NCBI GenBank assembly: GCA_963277665.1
Contig: OY728133.1
Coordinates: 385,901,962 to 385,965,961 of the forward strand
DNA: 64,000 bases
Direction of reading: 5' to 3'
From: Viscum album
Taxonomy: Eukaryota > Streptophyta > Magnoliopsida > Santalales > Viscaceae
This document shows positions 63,205-64,000 of this stretch, one piece after another. Every line of letters begins with the position of its first letter. The first letter of the stretch is position 1. The notes under the pieces were generated by a model. It worked only from the letters and a program-made list of their open reading frames with translations, ran no database searches and was not told where the DNA came from. The position numbers were made by a program, and so were the translations under genes.

Positions 63205-64000
63205 ACCACTAGCTATGAACCTTCATCTGAGTATAACCTTTACAATGGGGGTGACCTTAATGATTTATGGATATGCACTCATGAAACTTTATTAATTTCA
63301 TGATCTCTAAAGGGCATCTACACCATTAAAAAAAATGAAGAGACCTTTCATGTTCATAATATTTTTTTCTTGTCTGAGGAAAGAGAATGAGTATGTAACA
63401 TGGGAATCCATCCTACTATAACTCACTAAAATTCCTAAACCATATGGATAATAATAATATTTTTTGAGTGTAATCACATATCCCTACCCACCAATAGGTC
63501 AAGAGTATAAATAACTACAAGAAATCTCATTCCAATCCAATCAAGTTATGTTGGATGCCTTTTTAAGAGCTAAGATTCAATGGGAATTGAACTCAATGTT
63601 AGTACCTCAATATCCCAAATACACTGGACTCATGAGACCTGAATTCTCCAACAAGTATATCAAAATTAATTGCAATAAGTGGATGTGAAGTGTTCATATA
63701 CATATGAATCATTTCATTTTTATGCCCCAACCATGCCCTTGAGCACCTTAAACCCATCAGTGGGTTATGGATGAACTAAAATATGAAGACACAGATTCCT
63801 GTTAAAAATTGTATCTGTATGAAATCTTCCTAAGGATCAATATCCATACCATATTATCCATGTGACTAGTAATAATAAATTTCTAAAGTAAACCATAATT
63901 TGTAAGCCCTTTATAAATTTAAAATCATGAAATATGTCCAATTATTAACTATCTATTATATCTCAGACCGATCATTACACACATGGTCTTAGAGATTAGT
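63205..64000. other. Unassigned right end of the window
   Basis: AT-rich, no motif recognised. A GAGTATAAATAAC word near 63503 looks TATA-like but nothing downstream supports a gene. Confidence 0.4.

Overview
The window looks like a plant nuclear genome from a species rich in retrotransposons. It is AT-rich, contains no recognisable host gene, tRNA or rRNA, and nearly all of it that can be interpreted is LTR retrotransposon. The reverse transcriptase, integrase and chromodomain traces are of Ty3/gypsy type. The one near-intact element resembles the Tekay/Del chromoviruses of plants. Nothing fixes the species; a large, slowly purged angiosperm genome is my inference.

The layout is a set of nested insertions, given working letters here. 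Element G (minus strand, oldest) enters from the left edge: gag relic about 7143-8217, leader and primer site to 8389, and its 5' LTR from 8390. Element C (plus strand) lies inside G: pol relic 1-4730, itself broken by a DUF4283 gene relic, then a 3' LTR 4735-~7130. Element B (plus strand, no recognised coding) splits the LTR of G (8390-9590, resuming 31085-~33955). Element A (minus strand, 9634-21058, an old relative of E) sits near the start of the left LTR of B.

The right half is element D (plus strand, 34611-57770), an eroded gypsy element with 2.7-3.1 kb LTRs. Element E (minus strand, 38120-50673) is inserted in its 5' untranslated part. E is the best preserved: LTRs of 3771 and 3770 bp, a perfect 5-bp target duplication (ATGAG), a primer site matching initiator methionine tRNA, a polypurine tract, and one gag-protease-RT-RNase H-integrase-chromodomain frame interrupted only by two nonsense codons. 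Between G and D is a scrap of a different gypsy lineage (34130-34340). From 57771 to the right end I recognise no gene.

The most interesting signals are: (1) 189-bp repeat units in the E and G LTRs, each carrying an imperfect palindrome with a GTACGTAC-type core, placed downstream of a TATA box and so probably in the RNA leader; (2) a transversion-dominated difference spectrum between the two E LTRs, mostly A/C and G/T exchanges, which also fits both nonsense codons; (3) a 375-bp mRNA-like insertion with a 15-bp target duplication inside one D LTR. Alignments were made by eye; boundaries of the old elements are approximate.
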